From Haloarchaeobius amylolyticus (GTDB lineage: Archaea > Halobacteriota > Halobacteria > Halobacteriales > Natrialbaceae): DNA of 64,000 nucleotides. The stretch lies in assembly GCF_026616195.1 (NCBI RefSeq), contig NZ_JANHDH010000001.1, forward strand, positions 1,922,001 through 1,986,000, written 5' to 3'. The notes beneath the pieces are model-generated. The model did not search any database and was not told the origin of the DNA. It saw only the letters and a program-made list of their open reading frames with translations. Shown here one piece after another: positions 42,732 to 50,589 of this stretch. The first letter of the stretch is position 1. The number at the start of each line of letters is the position of its first letter. The translations under genes were made by a program, and so were the position numbers.

Positions 42732-43184
42732 CTACGTCGACTCCGAGGACTCCCCGGGACGCTCGAGGTCGCCCCACGAACGCACACTCCCCGGGGAGAT
42801 CCGGATGAGCGGCCGGTTCTCGAGGGCGTGTTCGGTGTACTGCTCGTACTTCTCCCGGAGCGCGACGACGCCAGCACTGTGGGAATCGTCGTCGGGCGCA
42901 CAGTGGCTCGCCGTCCCGCGAACCTGCACCCAGCCGAGTCTGCCCCAGTCCTCGGTGTAGTGGTCGACGACCAGGGTGACGTACGGGTTCTCGCTGATAT
43001 CTCGACTCCGCCGGAGCGCACCCGGAGCGACACGCTGTGGTTTCTCGTCGATCGGCGTCACGACGGTTCCGTCGACGAGGGCGAAGCACACCGGAATCGC
43101 ACTGGGGCGACCCCTGGCGTCGGCGGTCGCCAGCCGACCGACCCGCGCCGTCTCGAGGTACCGGCGTTCGGCCTCCTGGAACAT
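42732..43184 (-). CDS. Pyridoxamine 5'-phosphate oxidase-like (PPOX) F420/flavin-binding protein
   Basis: 150 residues. Split-barrel PPOX pattern: EAERRYLETARVGRLATADARGRPSAIPVCFALVDGTVVTPID, then NPYVTLVVDHYTEDWGRLGWVQVRGTAS. It resembles the F420-dependent Rv0121-type family. The start MFQEAERRYLE (ATG complement 43182-43184) is chosen; the longer upstream frame is not coding-like. It likely binds F420 or FMN and reduces an unknown substrate. It is flanked by non-coding DNA and by inverted repeat copies 3 and 4. Confidence 0.8.
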   Translation of the reverse strand: MFQEAERRYLETARVGRLATADARGRPSAIPVCFALVDGTVVTPIDEKPQRVAPGALRRSRDISENPYVTLVVDHYTEDWGRLGWVQVRGTASHCAPDDDSHSAGVVALREKYEQYTEHALENRPLIRISPGSVRSWGDLERPGESSEST

Positions 43185-43388
43185 ACCGTGACGAAGGCAG
43201 CAGAGCCAGAAAGAGGTTCGTCGGAGCGAAGGTGCGCGAGGGCTGGTTCCGAAGGCTGGTGAAGACAGTGCGCCGAAACGGTTTCCGACCGGTTCTGCCA
43301 GCTCAGACACCCAGTTCCGGTTCGAGAGCGGCGAGGGCGCTTCGAATCGGTGGGTGCCTCGGTTCACCCCGACCCACGCCATGAATCC

Positions 43389-43410
43389 CATTCCACTATA
43401 CAGAATCGGG
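43389..43410 (-). repeat. Dispersed AT-rich repeat, copy 4 (inverted)
   Basis: Minus strand CCCGATTCTGTATAGTGGAATG. It shares CCCGATT, GTAT and GT.G.ATG with copies 1-3 and is the most diverged copy. Confidence 0.35.
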
Positions 43411-43571
43411 TCGAGTCGTGACGAGCCTCGCTGCGAAGCGGTGCTCGGCGGCAGGTATCGGCTGGCGAGAGCGGAGAACCAAAGTTCAGCGGTCGGGACC
43501 AGCCCGGTCGCCTGCCCGTCTGGCCCGGCGACTCGACAGCTCGACCATATCGACACGGGTGCAGAGAGAGA

Positions 43572-43621
43572 GACAGTAGTTACTGTCGTCCGCAGCCGGA
43601 CTCTCTTCTGTGGAGAGAGTC
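43572..43621 (-). terminator. Tandem hairpins downstream of the VWA gene
   Basis: A 7-bp stem GACTCTC/GAGAGTC with a 9-base loop (43599-43621), followed by a perfect 7-bp inverted repeat GACAGTA-GT-TACTGTC (43572-43587). They are 50-100 nt after the VWA stop. No T-run follows, so they may stabilise the mRNA 3' end rather than terminate transcription. Confidence 0.35.
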
Positions 43622-43670
43622 GGGGAACAATTGCCGAGTGGCGCGAGAAGACGTGTTCGTGTTGTGGGGC

Positions 43671-45470
43671 TTACGGGAGCGACCGGGACGACAGCACCCC
43701 GGCCAGCCGCGTAGCCGTCGCCTCGCCCGCCAGCTCCCGGAGCACGTCGAGTTCCTGTTGCAGGGTCTCGTCGCCGAGCGCGGTCATCTCGGACTCGAAG
43801 TGGTCGGTGAACGTGGCGAAGCGCTGGCGGTACTCGCTGGAGACGGTGAGCGGGTCGGACTGGCGCTCCCACTTCCCGAGGTCCTCACCGGGGACCTCGA
43901 TACCCTCGGCGGGCGGGTCGCCACCGGACTCGCGCTCGGCGACCATCCAGTTCTTCAGCAGGTCGGCGTAGCGGGTGAGGAGGACGGCCTTGCGGACACC
44001 GGAGTTGGCGAAGTACTCCGGGTCGCTGGCCGGGAACTCGATGGTCGTCTCGGTCTGGCCCGCCTTGCCGGTGCGGTCCTCCCAGCTGGCACGGAGGCGA
44101 AGTTGGCCCGACCCGCCGTTCCCTGTTCGCGTCACCTTCACGAGCACGACCCCGCCCTTCGTCTTGCCCTCGGAGGTGGGTGAGGCGAACAGCGTGTTCA
44201 CCTGCATGAGCTGACCGGTGGCCTCCTCGGCGGCGCTCGACCCATAGACCTTCTCGATGTCGTACCCCTCGGCGTCGAGTTCGAGCGAGAGGTCGAAGAC
44301 CAGCGGCGTGACCATGTACTCGAAGCCGTCGGTGACGCGCTCTTCGAACTGCTTCGCCGAGTGGACCGAGTAGTAGTTCGCGCCGCGGACGCTGGTGATC
44401 TGGTCGACGATGTCGGAGTTGAAGTCGACGCCGATGCCGACGAAGGTGCTGTGGACGTTGTTCTCGGCCTCGCGCGCGAGACGGTCTTCGAGGCTGTCCG
44501 CGCTGGTGTCGCCGATGTTCGGCATCGCGTCCGTGAGGACGATCATCCGGTTCTCGTAGGTCGTCTGGTCGGCGTCGCGGTACTCCTCGAGCAGCCCCGA
44601 GGCGGCGTCGAGGCCGGCCGAGAGGTGGGTGCCACCGGTGGCCTCGATGTCCTCGCGGATGTGCCCCCGGATGGCGTCCATGTCGGTCCGTTCGACGGGG
44701 TTCATCGGCTTCGCGACCGCGGCCTCGCTGTTGTAGAGGACGACGCCGAAGCGGTCGCCCGGGCGGAGTTGCTTCGTCAGGCTGGCGAGGGCGTCCTTCG
44801 CGACCGCGATCTTCGAGCGGTCGCCCGCGTCCTCGACCTCCTGCCTGTTGCCGTACTGGTCGTAGTAGTACTGGCTGAAGGGCGACCCCATCGACCCGGA
44901 GATGTCGAGGACGACGACGAGGTTCAGGCGCTTGCGGTCGAAGTCTTCGGCGTCGAGGCCGGAGTTCAGCCCGACCGAGAGGTAGCGCTCGGTCTCGCCG
45001 GAGAGCGGGTCGGCGGTGACCGCCGGCGAGTAGGAGGGACAGAACAGCGACTCGCACGATTTCTTCGAACCGGTGTCGAAGTAGTAGTCGTAGAACAGCC
45101 CCTCGTAGGAGAGGTCCGAGGGGATGGGGAGGTAGTCCTCCTCGATGTTCTGGCGGAAGTTGTTCACGTCCTTCGCGCCGCCGGCAGAGAGGCCGACGGA
45201 GGTGCTCGCGGTGGTCTGGGTCGCCATGGCGGTACTCCCTCCGCCGGCGCCGCCCGAGGCGTTGGAACTGCCGCCACTGTCGCCCTGGTGCTGGCTCGGG
45301 TCGTACTGCCAGTCGTCGACGAGCTCGCCGGGTGGGGCAGTCGTCGGCAGGTCGTCGTCGCCGTCGGTTCGCGGGCTCGTGCCGGGGAGGACCTGCGAGC
45401 AGCCGGCGAGACCGGTGGCTGCCGCGGTCGTCGCGAGCGAGAGGAACGCTCTGCGGTTTCGCGGGGACAT
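43671..45470 (-). CDS. Tat-exported lipoprotein with von Willebrand factor A domain
   Basis: 599 residues. The Tat lipoprotein signal NRRAFLSLATTAAATGLAGC ends at Cys24, followed by a Ser/Gly-rich linker. The VWA domain begins near 180 with a full MIDAS: D189-I-S191-G-S193, TGGTHLSAGLD and IVLTDAMPN. The N-terminal part before it resembles bacterial YfbK-type proteins (VNNFRQNIEEDYLPIPSDLSYEGLFYDYYF). The region after about 400 fits the C-terminal DUF3520-like domain of that family. It is surface-anchored with a likely metal-dependent protein-binding role. The ATG complements 45468-45470. Confidence 0.85.
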   Translation of the reverse strand: MSPRNRRAFLSLATTAAATGLAGCSQVLPGTSPRTDGDDDLPTTAPPGELVDDWQYDPSQHQGDSGGSSNASGGAGGGSTAMATQTTASTSVGLSAGGAKDVNNFRQNIEEDYLPIPSDLSYEGLFYDYYFDTGSKKSCESLFCPSYSPAVTADPLSGETERYLSVGLNSGLDAEDFDRKRLNLVVVLDISGSMGSPFSQYYYDQYGNRQEVEDAGDRSKIAVAKDALASLTKQLRPGDRFGVVLYNSEAAVAKPMNPVERTDMDAIRGHIREDIEATGGTHLSAGLDAASGLLEEYRDADQTTYENRMIVLTDAMPNIGDTSADSLEDRLAREAENNVHSTFVGIGVDFNSDIVDQITSVRGANYYSVHSAKQFEERVTDGFEYMVTPLVFDLSLELDAEGYDIEKVYGSSAAEEATGQLMQVNTLFASPTSEGKTKGGVVLVKVTRTGNGGSGQLRLRASWEDRTGKAGQTETTIEFPASDPEYFANSGVRKAVLLTRYADLLKNWMVAERESGGDPPAEGIEVPGEDLGKWERQSDPLTVSSEYRQRFATFTDHFESEMTALGDETLQQELDVLRELAGEATATRLAGVLSSRSLP

Positions 45471-45581
45471 AGGCGTACAGAGGCGAAGCAGCCACATTAC
45501 GTGTGGGCTAGCTGAAACGAGACTTTCACCGTGGCGCGGCGAAACGCCCCACTTTTGTCGGGGCTGACCCTTCGACCGGGT

Positions 45582-45902
45582 ATGGAAGACCTCGATCCGG
45601 AGACCTTCGAGGAGGAGAAGTACGTGGAGTACTTCCCACGCCTCCAGCAGGCGTACAAGAACGCGTTCAACACGCTCAACGAGAAGTACGACTCACAACT
45701 CATCCACGGCATCGACCAGCAGGTGCTCAACGAGTCCGAGCCGCACTACGAGGGCGACGGCGAGTTCACCATCGAGTTGCCCGACGAACCCTACGACCGG
45801 CTCACGGGGGTCGTCGTCGCCGAGGAGAAGTTCGACGCCATCCTCTCGGAGTACACCGACGAGATAGAGTCGGAACTCCGGCGCGTCTTCAACATCCGCT
45901 GA
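45582..45902 (+). CDS. Conserved haloarchaeal acidic protein (DUF5783-like)
   Basis: 106 residues starting MEDLDPETFEEEKYVEYFPRLQ, with HGIDQQVLNESEPHYEGDGEFTIELPDEP in the middle and a C-terminal helix EIESELRRVFNIR. It resembles the haloarchaeal DUF5783 family from memory. It is soluble and strongly acidic; the function is unknown. It is divergent from the VWA gene. Confidence 0.7.
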   Translation: MEDLDPETFEEEKYVEYFPRLQQAYKNAFNTLNEKYDSQLIHGIDQQVLNESEPHYEGDGEFTIELPDEPYDRLTGVVVAEEKFDAILSEYTDEIESELRRVFNIR

Positions 45903-45923
45903 CGCCGGGGGTCGACCCGTCGG

Positions 45924-46043
45924 TCAGAAGTCCCGGCCGGTGGCCTCCTCCGCGACCTCTTCGACGCCCTCGGAGAGCGCCTCTTCGGTGCCGCCCTCCA
46001 TGTACCCCTCCAGCATCTCCATCAGTACGTTGAGTAGTCCCAT
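45924..46043 (-). CDS. 39-residue acidic protein
   Basis: MGLLNVLMEMLEGYMEGGTEEALSE... ending TGRDF, 39 residues with an amphipathic N-terminal helix and an acidic C-terminus. The ATG complements 46041-46043 and is followed upstream by an AT-rich AGTTACAGG promoter-like stretch. A longer in-frame upstream extension is not coding-like. No family was recognised. It is supported by clean codon bias and compact placement. Confidence 0.5.
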   Translation of the reverse strand: MGLLNVLMEMLEGYMEGGTEEALSEGVEEVAEEATGRDF

Positions 46044-46203
46044 AGTTACAGGCAGATTGACGCCCGCCCGCTTAAGTGTTCGGTGGGCGTGAACGTCCCG
46101 CATACCGGGGAGAACAGCCGTGTCTGCGGTGGGTTCGACCGACGGAGCCGCGAATCCGACCCGGTGCGCAAGGTTTAGGGACGGTGACTCCCAAGCCCTA
46201 TCC

Positions 46204-46572
46204 ATGAGTACCGACGCTCAGAAGGGCGACGACCTCGAGGAACGCGTCACGAACTTCCTCCGTCGCAACTTCCCACAGATCCAGATGCACGGGGGCAGTG
46301 CGGCCATCCAGGACCTCGACCGCGAGTCGGGCGAGGTCACCATCCTGCTCGGTGGTGCCTGTTCCGGCTGTGGCATCTCCCCGATGACCATCCAGGCGAT
46401 CAAGTCCCGCATGGTCAAGGAGATACCCGAGATCAACGAGGTCCACGCCGAGACCGGTATGGGCGGCGAGGGCGGCCAGGGCGGCAGCGGTGGCGGCATG
46501 TCCCCCTCGTTCCCCGGTGAGACGGTCGACGACGACGGCGAGGACGACGAAGGCCCGCAGGCCCCGTTCTGA
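46204..46572 (+). CDS. NifU-domain iron-sulfur scaffold/carrier
   Basis: 122 residues. A NifU C-terminal domain: FLRRNFPQIQMHGGSAAIQDLDRESGEVTILLGGACSGCGISPMTIQ with the Fe-S ligating C53-x2-C56. The acidic Gly/Ser-rich tail (after about 85) is unstructured. It receives or transfers Fe-S clusters. The N-terminal IscU-like domain of full NifU is absent, as in Nfu-type proteins. The ATG at 46204 is preceded by a short AT-rich stretch, and the gene is monocistronic. Confidence 0.88.
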   Translation: MSTDAQKGDDLEERVTNFLRRNFPQIQMHGGSAAIQDLDRESGEVTILLGGACSGCGISPMTIQAIKSRMVKEIPEINEVHAETGMGGEGGQGGSGGGMSPSFPGETVDDDGEDDEGPQAPF

Positions 46573-46644
46573 GAAGTTCACTTCCGTTTTCATCTGCTCA
46601 GGGAAAACAACAGTACTTAGTCTCCGGTCCCCCCGAGCACCAGT

Positions 46645-48165
46645 ATGGAACGCACCGACACGGCCGGCCAGAACGTCCTCTTCGTCGTCATGGACACGGT
46701 GCGCAAGGACCACCTGTCCGTCTACGGGTACGACCGCCCGACGACGCCGGGGCTGGAGGCGTTCGCCGAGGAGGCAGCCGTCTACGAGCAGGCAGTCGCG
46801 CCCGCGCCGTGGACGCTGCCGGTTCACGCCTCGCTGTTCACCGGCCTGTACCCGAGTCAGCACGGTGCCAGCCAGGAGAACCCGTACCTAGAGGGGGCGA
46901 CGACGCTCGCCCAGACGCTCTCGGACACCCACCGGAGCGCGTGTTACTCCTCGAACGCCTGGATCACCCCGTACACCCACCTGACCGACGGCTTCGACGA
47001 CCAGGACAACTTCTTCGAAGTCATGCCCGGCGACTTCCTCTCCGGGCCGATGGCGAAGGCCTGGAAGACGATGAACGACAACGAGAAGCTCCGCAAGATC
47101 GCGGACTGGCTCGTCTCCGTCGGCAACAAGGCCCACGAGTACCTCGCCTCCGGCGAGGGGGCCGACTCGAAGACCCCGCAGGTCATCGACCAGACGCAGG
47201 ACTTCATCGACTCCGCGGACGACAACTGGTTCCAGTTCATCAACCTGATGGACGCACACCTGCCGTACCACCCGCCCGAGGAGTACCGCGAGGAGTTCGC
47301 ACCCGGCGCGGACCCCCAGGAGGTCTGCCAGAACTCCAAGGAGTACAACTGCGGCGCCCGCGACATCGACGACGACGAGTGGGCGGACATCCAGGGCCTC
47401 TACGACGCCGAGATCCGGCACATCGACGCCGAACTCCAGCGGCTGTTCGACTGGATGCAGGCCGAGGGGCACTGGGAGGACACCCTCGTCGTGGTCTGTG
47501 CGGACCACGGCGAACTGTTCGGCGAGCACGACCTGTACGGCCACGAGTTCTGTATCTACGACCCGCTCGTGAACGTCCCGTGTATGGTCAAGCACCCGGA
47601 CCTCGAACCCGGGCGCTACGACCAGCAGCTCGAACTCGTCGACCTCTACCACACCGTGCTGGACCACGCGGGCGTCGAGTCCGGTGACGCGCAGGCGGTC
47701 GACCTCGACCCCTCGCGCTCGCTGCTCTCGGACTCCCACCGCGAGGGCGTCGTCCCGCCCCGGACCGACGCCGACGACGTCGACTTCGGCGAGTACGCCT
47801 TCGTGGAGTACTACCGGCCGGTCGTCGAACTCAAGCAGCTCGAGCAGAAGGCCAGCAACGCCGGCATCACGCTCGACACCGACTCGCGGTTCTACTCGCG
47901 GATGCGCGCCGCCCGTCGCCTCGACGGGAAGTACATCCGGAACGAGCGCATCACCGACGAGTTCTACCGGCTCGACGAGGACCCCGGCGAGACCGACGAC
48001 CGCATCGCGGCCGACGACCCCGTCAAGGAGGAGGTCGAGGCGACCCTCTCCGAGTTCGAGGACCTCGTCGGCGGCGAGTGGAAGGAGGTCGACGACGACG
48101 ACGTCCTCGGCGACATGAGCGACGACGCGAAAGACAGACTCCAGGACCTCGGGTACATCGAGTAA
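46645..48165 (+). CDS. Alkaline-phosphatase-superfamily (sulfatase-like) hydrolase/transferase
   Basis: 506 residues. The sulfatase fold is clear: NVLFVVMDTVRKDHLSVYGYDRPTTP with metal Asp17, PWTLPVHASLFTGLYPSQHG, and VVCADHGELFGEHDLYGHE for the second metal group. The catalytic position is Thr57 (T-L-P-V-H), not the Cys or Ser that becomes formylglycine in true sulfatases. That favours a phosphodiesterase or phosphoglycerol/phosphoethanolamine-type transferase. No signal peptide was seen, so it is cytoplasmic or membrane-associated. The next gene, a flippase-like protein, starts one base after its stop. Confidence 0.82.
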   Translation: MERTDTAGQNVLFVVMDTVRKDHLSVYGYDRPTTPGLEAFAEEAAVYEQAVAPAPWTLPVHASLFTGLYPSQHGASQENPYLEGATTLAQTLSDTHRSACYSSNAWITPYTHLTDGFDDQDNFFEVMPGDFLSGPMAKAWKTMNDNEKLRKIADWLVSVGNKAHEYLASGEGADSKTPQVIDQTQDFIDSADDNWFQFINLMDAHLPYHPPEEYREEFAPGADPQEVCQNSKEYNCGARDIDDDEWADIQGLYDAEIRHIDAELQRLFDWMQAEGHWEDTLVVVCADHGELFGEHDLYGHEFCIYDPLVNVPCMVKHPDLEPGRYDQQLELVDLYHTVLDHAGVESGDAQAVDLDPSRSLLSDSHREGVVPPRTDADDVDFGEYAFVEYYRPVVELKQLEQKASNAGITLDTDSRFYSRMRAARRLDGKYIRNERITDEFYRLDEDPGETDDRIAADDPVKEEVEATLSEFEDLVGGEWKEVDDDDVLGDMSDDAKDRLQDLGYIE

Positions 48166-48166
48166 C

Positions 48167-49204
48167 GTGACGGGACAGAAGGGCGGGTCCTTCGCGGAGA
48201 TGTTCGGCCGCCAGACCCTCGTGAAGATGGGCGTGGGCTTCGTCATCGCCCTCGTCCTGGTCTACCTGCTCGGCACCGTCGTCGGGTGGGAGAAGACCAT
48301 CGCAGAGCTGCGGGAAGCAGACCCGACGTGGATCGCGCTCGGCTGTCTCTCGACCCTGCTCTGCCTGATGATGTGGGGTCGCGCCTGGCAGATCGTCCTC
48401 GGCGTGGGCGGCATCGAGGTGCCGTACCACAAGCTCGTCGTGACGTACTTCGCGGCGACGTTCGCCAACTACGTCACGCCACTGGGGCAGGCCGGCGGCG
48501 AGCCCTTCATCGCGTACGTCCTCTCGCGGGACACCGACGCCGACTACGAGCAGAGCCTCGCGAGCGTCGTCACCGCCGACCTGTTGAACCTGCTGCCGTT
48601 CTTCAACTTCGCGGCGGTCGGGGTCGCCTACCTCGTGTTACAGACCTCCTTCGGGGGGTCGGACACCGTCGACAACCTCGTCCTCGGCCTCGGCGCGCTC
48701 GCCGTGGGCGTCCCGGCCGTCGTCTGGGCCGGCTGGCGCCACCGGACCGGCGTCGAGGAGGCGGTCGTCCGCATCGTCAGACCGCTCTCGCGGCTCACCA
48801 GCCGCATCAGCGCGGACGGTATCCGCCACCGCATCGAGCGGTTCTACACGGCCATCGAGCGCATCACGGCCGAGCCCCAGGCACTGGCGCGGGCGCTCGG
48901 CTACTCCTACCTCGGCTGGTTCCTCTTCACCATCCCGATGTACACCGCGGTCCGGGCGACCGGGGCGGACATGAACGCCATCCTCGTCTTCTTCATCGTG
49001 CCCGCCTCGACCATCGCGGGACTGGTCCCGACGCCCGGCGGCCTCGGCGCGGTCGAGGGCGCGCTCACCGTGTTGCTCTCGCAGGTCGGCGGGCTCCCGA
49101 CCAGCAGTTCGCTCGCCGTCGCGACGCTCTACCGCGTCGAGAGCTACCTGTTCGCGCTCCTCGTGGGTGGCATCGCGGCGCTGTGGGTGACGATCCGCGC
49201 CTGA
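48167..49204 (+). CDS. Lysylphosphatidylglycerol synthase-like flippase (UPF0104)
   Basis: 345 residues, about eight spans. UPF0104/LPG_synthase_TM pattern: MMWGRAWQIVLGVGGIEVPYHKLVVTYFAATFANYVTPLGQAGGEPFIAYVLSRDT, later VPTPGGLGAVEGALTVLLSQVGG and ATLYRVESYLFALLVGG. Members flip or modify lipid-linked molecules in the membrane. The start is a GTG at 48167, one base after the hydrolase stop, so both proteins probably act on the same lipid or glycan. Confidence 0.85.
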   Translation: MTGQKGGSFAEMFGRQTLVKMGVGFVIALVLVYLLGTVVGWEKTIAELREADPTWIALGCLSTLLCLMMWGRAWQIVLGVGGIEVPYHKLVVTYFAATFANYVTPLGQAGGEPFIAYVLSRDTDADYEQSLASVVTADLLNLLPFFNFAAVGVAYLVLQTSFGGSDTVDNLVLGLGALAVGVPAVVWAGWRHRTGVEEAVVRIVRPLSRLTSRISADGIRHRIERFYTAIERITAEPQALARALGYSYLGWFLFTIPMYTAVRATGADMNAILVFFIVPASTIAGLVPTPGGLGAVEGALTVLLSQVGGLPTSSSLAVATLYRVESYLFALLVGGIAALWVTIRA

Positions 49205-49225
49205 GAAAAGACGTCCGGCGCGGCG

Positions 49226-50149
49226 TCAGGCCGGCCGCAGCCCGCGCCCGTCCTCCCACGCCCGGAGCAGCCGGGTCACCGTCTCACAGACGGGGACCGA
49301 GACGTGTGCGTCCGGAATCTCGTCGGCCTGCTCGACCACGTAGCCGGTGATGGCGTCGACCTCGGTTCGCTTCCCGTCGTGGACGTCCTGGCGCATCGAG
49401 GAGGTGTTCATCGCGGTGGCCGTGGCGACCGACTCGACCGCCGCGACCGCCGTCCGGTTCGACAGCGACACGTCGTGGCCGCGGGCGACCCGGGCTGTCT
49501 CCCTGGCCGCGGTCGTCGCCAGCTCGTGGGCCTCGCCCGACAGCAGGTCCCCGTTGTCCACGTCGGCGAGGGCGGTCACCGTGTTGATGCCCGCGTTCAC
49601 CGCGAGCTTCTGCCAGAGCCGGCGGGGCATGTCGGCCGTGAGTTCGGCGACGAGGCCACCGTCGGTGAAGGCCGTCTCGAGGGCGGCGTCGAGGGGGCCC
49701 TCGCCGCCCTCGTGGGGGCCGAAGACGACCTCGCCGACGCCGGTGCATTCGACCGTGCCGGCCTCGCGGAGGACCGCGCCGTAGGTGACCGTCCCGGCGT
49801 ACACCGGGCAGTCGAGGTGTGCGGCGAGCGTCGCCTCGTTGCCCATGCCGTTCTGGAACGAGCAGACGGCGTCGAGGTCGCAGTCGGCGAGGTCCCGGGC
49901 CGCGGCCGCGGTGTCGAACGCCTTCACCGTCACGATGGCGAGGTCGGCCCCCTCGCAGTCGTGGACGTCCGTGGTGGCCCCCACGTCGACCGTGAACGCG
50001 TCGTCGGGCGTGACGACCCGGAGTCCCGACTCGCGGACCGCGGCGACGTGGGACTCGCGGCCGACGAGCGTCACGTCGTGGCCGTGGTGGCCGAGGAGCC
50101 CGCCGACGAGGCTCCCCAGGCTCCCCGCCCCGTAGATACAGATTCGCAT
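49226..50149 (-). CDS. Ketopantoate reductase (2-dehydropantoate 2-reductase) family
   Basis: 307 residues. Rossmann opening MRICIYGAGSLGSLVGGLLGHHGHDVTLVGR binds NADP(H), then VTVKAFDTAAAARDL and CSFQNGMGNEATL, where FQNG.GN is a family signature. The C-terminal helical domain carries RRLWQKLAVNAGINTVTAL with the catalytic Lys region and SSMRQDVHDGKRTEVDAI. It would make pantoate for coenzyme A; the archaeal pathway uses it with pantoate kinase. It is convergent with the flippase gene. Confidence 0.87.
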   Translation of the reverse strand: MRICIYGAGSLGSLVGGLLGHHGHDVTLVGRESHVAAVRESGLRVVTPDDAFTVDVGATTDVHDCEGADLAIVTVKAFDTAAAARDLADCDLDAVCSFQNGMGNEATLAAHLDCPVYAGTVTYGAVLREAGTVECTGVGEVVFGPHEGGEGPLDAALETAFTDGGLVAELTADMPRRLWQKLAVNAGINTVTALADVDNGDLLSGEAHELATTAARETARVARGHDVSLSNRTAVAAVESVATATAMNTSSMRQDVHDGKRTEVDAITGYVVEQADEIPDAHVSVPVCETVTRLLRAWEDGRGLRPA

Positions 50150-50182
50150 ATCCGCCCCTGCGCGGGGCGGCGGCAAAAACAG

Positions 50183-50479
50183 CTAGTCTTCCGTCCAGTA
50201 GTAGATGTCCTCCTTGCTGGTGCCACAGCTCGGGCACTCGTCCGGGATGTCGCTGTCCAGGCGGCCCATCTCGCCACACTCCCAGCAGCGCCACATCAGT
50301 TCGCCCTCGCCGAACTCGTGGCCCGCGCGGATGTGCTCGATGCTCATCCCCTCGAGGCCCTCGTCGGCGGTGACGTAGAACCCGTGTTCGTCGAAGCCGC
50401 GGATGGTCCCGACCTTCGTGCCGTCCTCTGTGTAGATGTCGGTGCCGAACCGGAGCTTCGTCTGCTGGCTCTCGCTCAT
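50183..50479 (-). CDS. Zinc-ribbon (rubredoxin-like) small protein
   Basis: 98 residues. An N-terminal PRC-barrel-like part (LRFGTDIYTEDGTKVGTIRGFDEHGFYVTA) is followed by a four-cysteine ribbon: RCWECGEMGRL and ECPSCGTSKEDIYYWTED. It resembles the haloarchaeal DUF7130 rubredoxin-like group (from memory). It may bind Zn or Fe; the function is unknown. The ATG complements 50477-50479, after an AT-rich promoter with GGTAAACGG. The ketopantoate reductase gene follows it downstream, 33 nt after the stop. Confidence 0.7.
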   Translation of the reverse strand: MSESQQTKLRFGTDIYTEDGTKVGTIRGFDEHGFYVTADEGLEGMSIEHIRAGHEFGEGELMWRCWECGEMGRLDSDIPDECPSCGTSKEDIYYWTED

Positions 50480-50589
50480 ACTGTGGTAAACGGTCGCAAG
50501 GGGCTTAAAACAGTGTGCTAACACGGGGCAAGGACACCGCATGCCAGCGGTCCCGGGAGCGTCGTGACGGTTTCCCGAAACGAAGCCAT

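Larger units (their letters stand above)
43185..43670. other. Intergenic region with hairpins after the VWA gene
   Basis: 486 nt without a credible gene. It contains repeat copy 4 (43389-43410) and, next to the VWA gene, two hairpin-forming palindromes: GACAGTA-GT-TACTGTC (43572-43587) and GACTCTC / GAGAGTC (43599-43621). The hairpins lie just past the VWA stop on the minus strand, where a terminator or mRNA-stabilising structure would be. Confidence 0.4.

Noticed and set aside
43354-43971. A 205-residue plus-strand frame between the PPOX and VWA genes
   Set aside because: It has weak codon bias, no domain pattern, and overlaps the VWA C-terminus antisense and the hairpins.
46645-48165. True sulfatase assignment
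   Set aside because: The formylglycine Cys/Ser-x-[PA]-x-R motif is absent; Thr57 sits in its place. Superfamily membership is kept, sulfate ester hydrolysis is not claimed.
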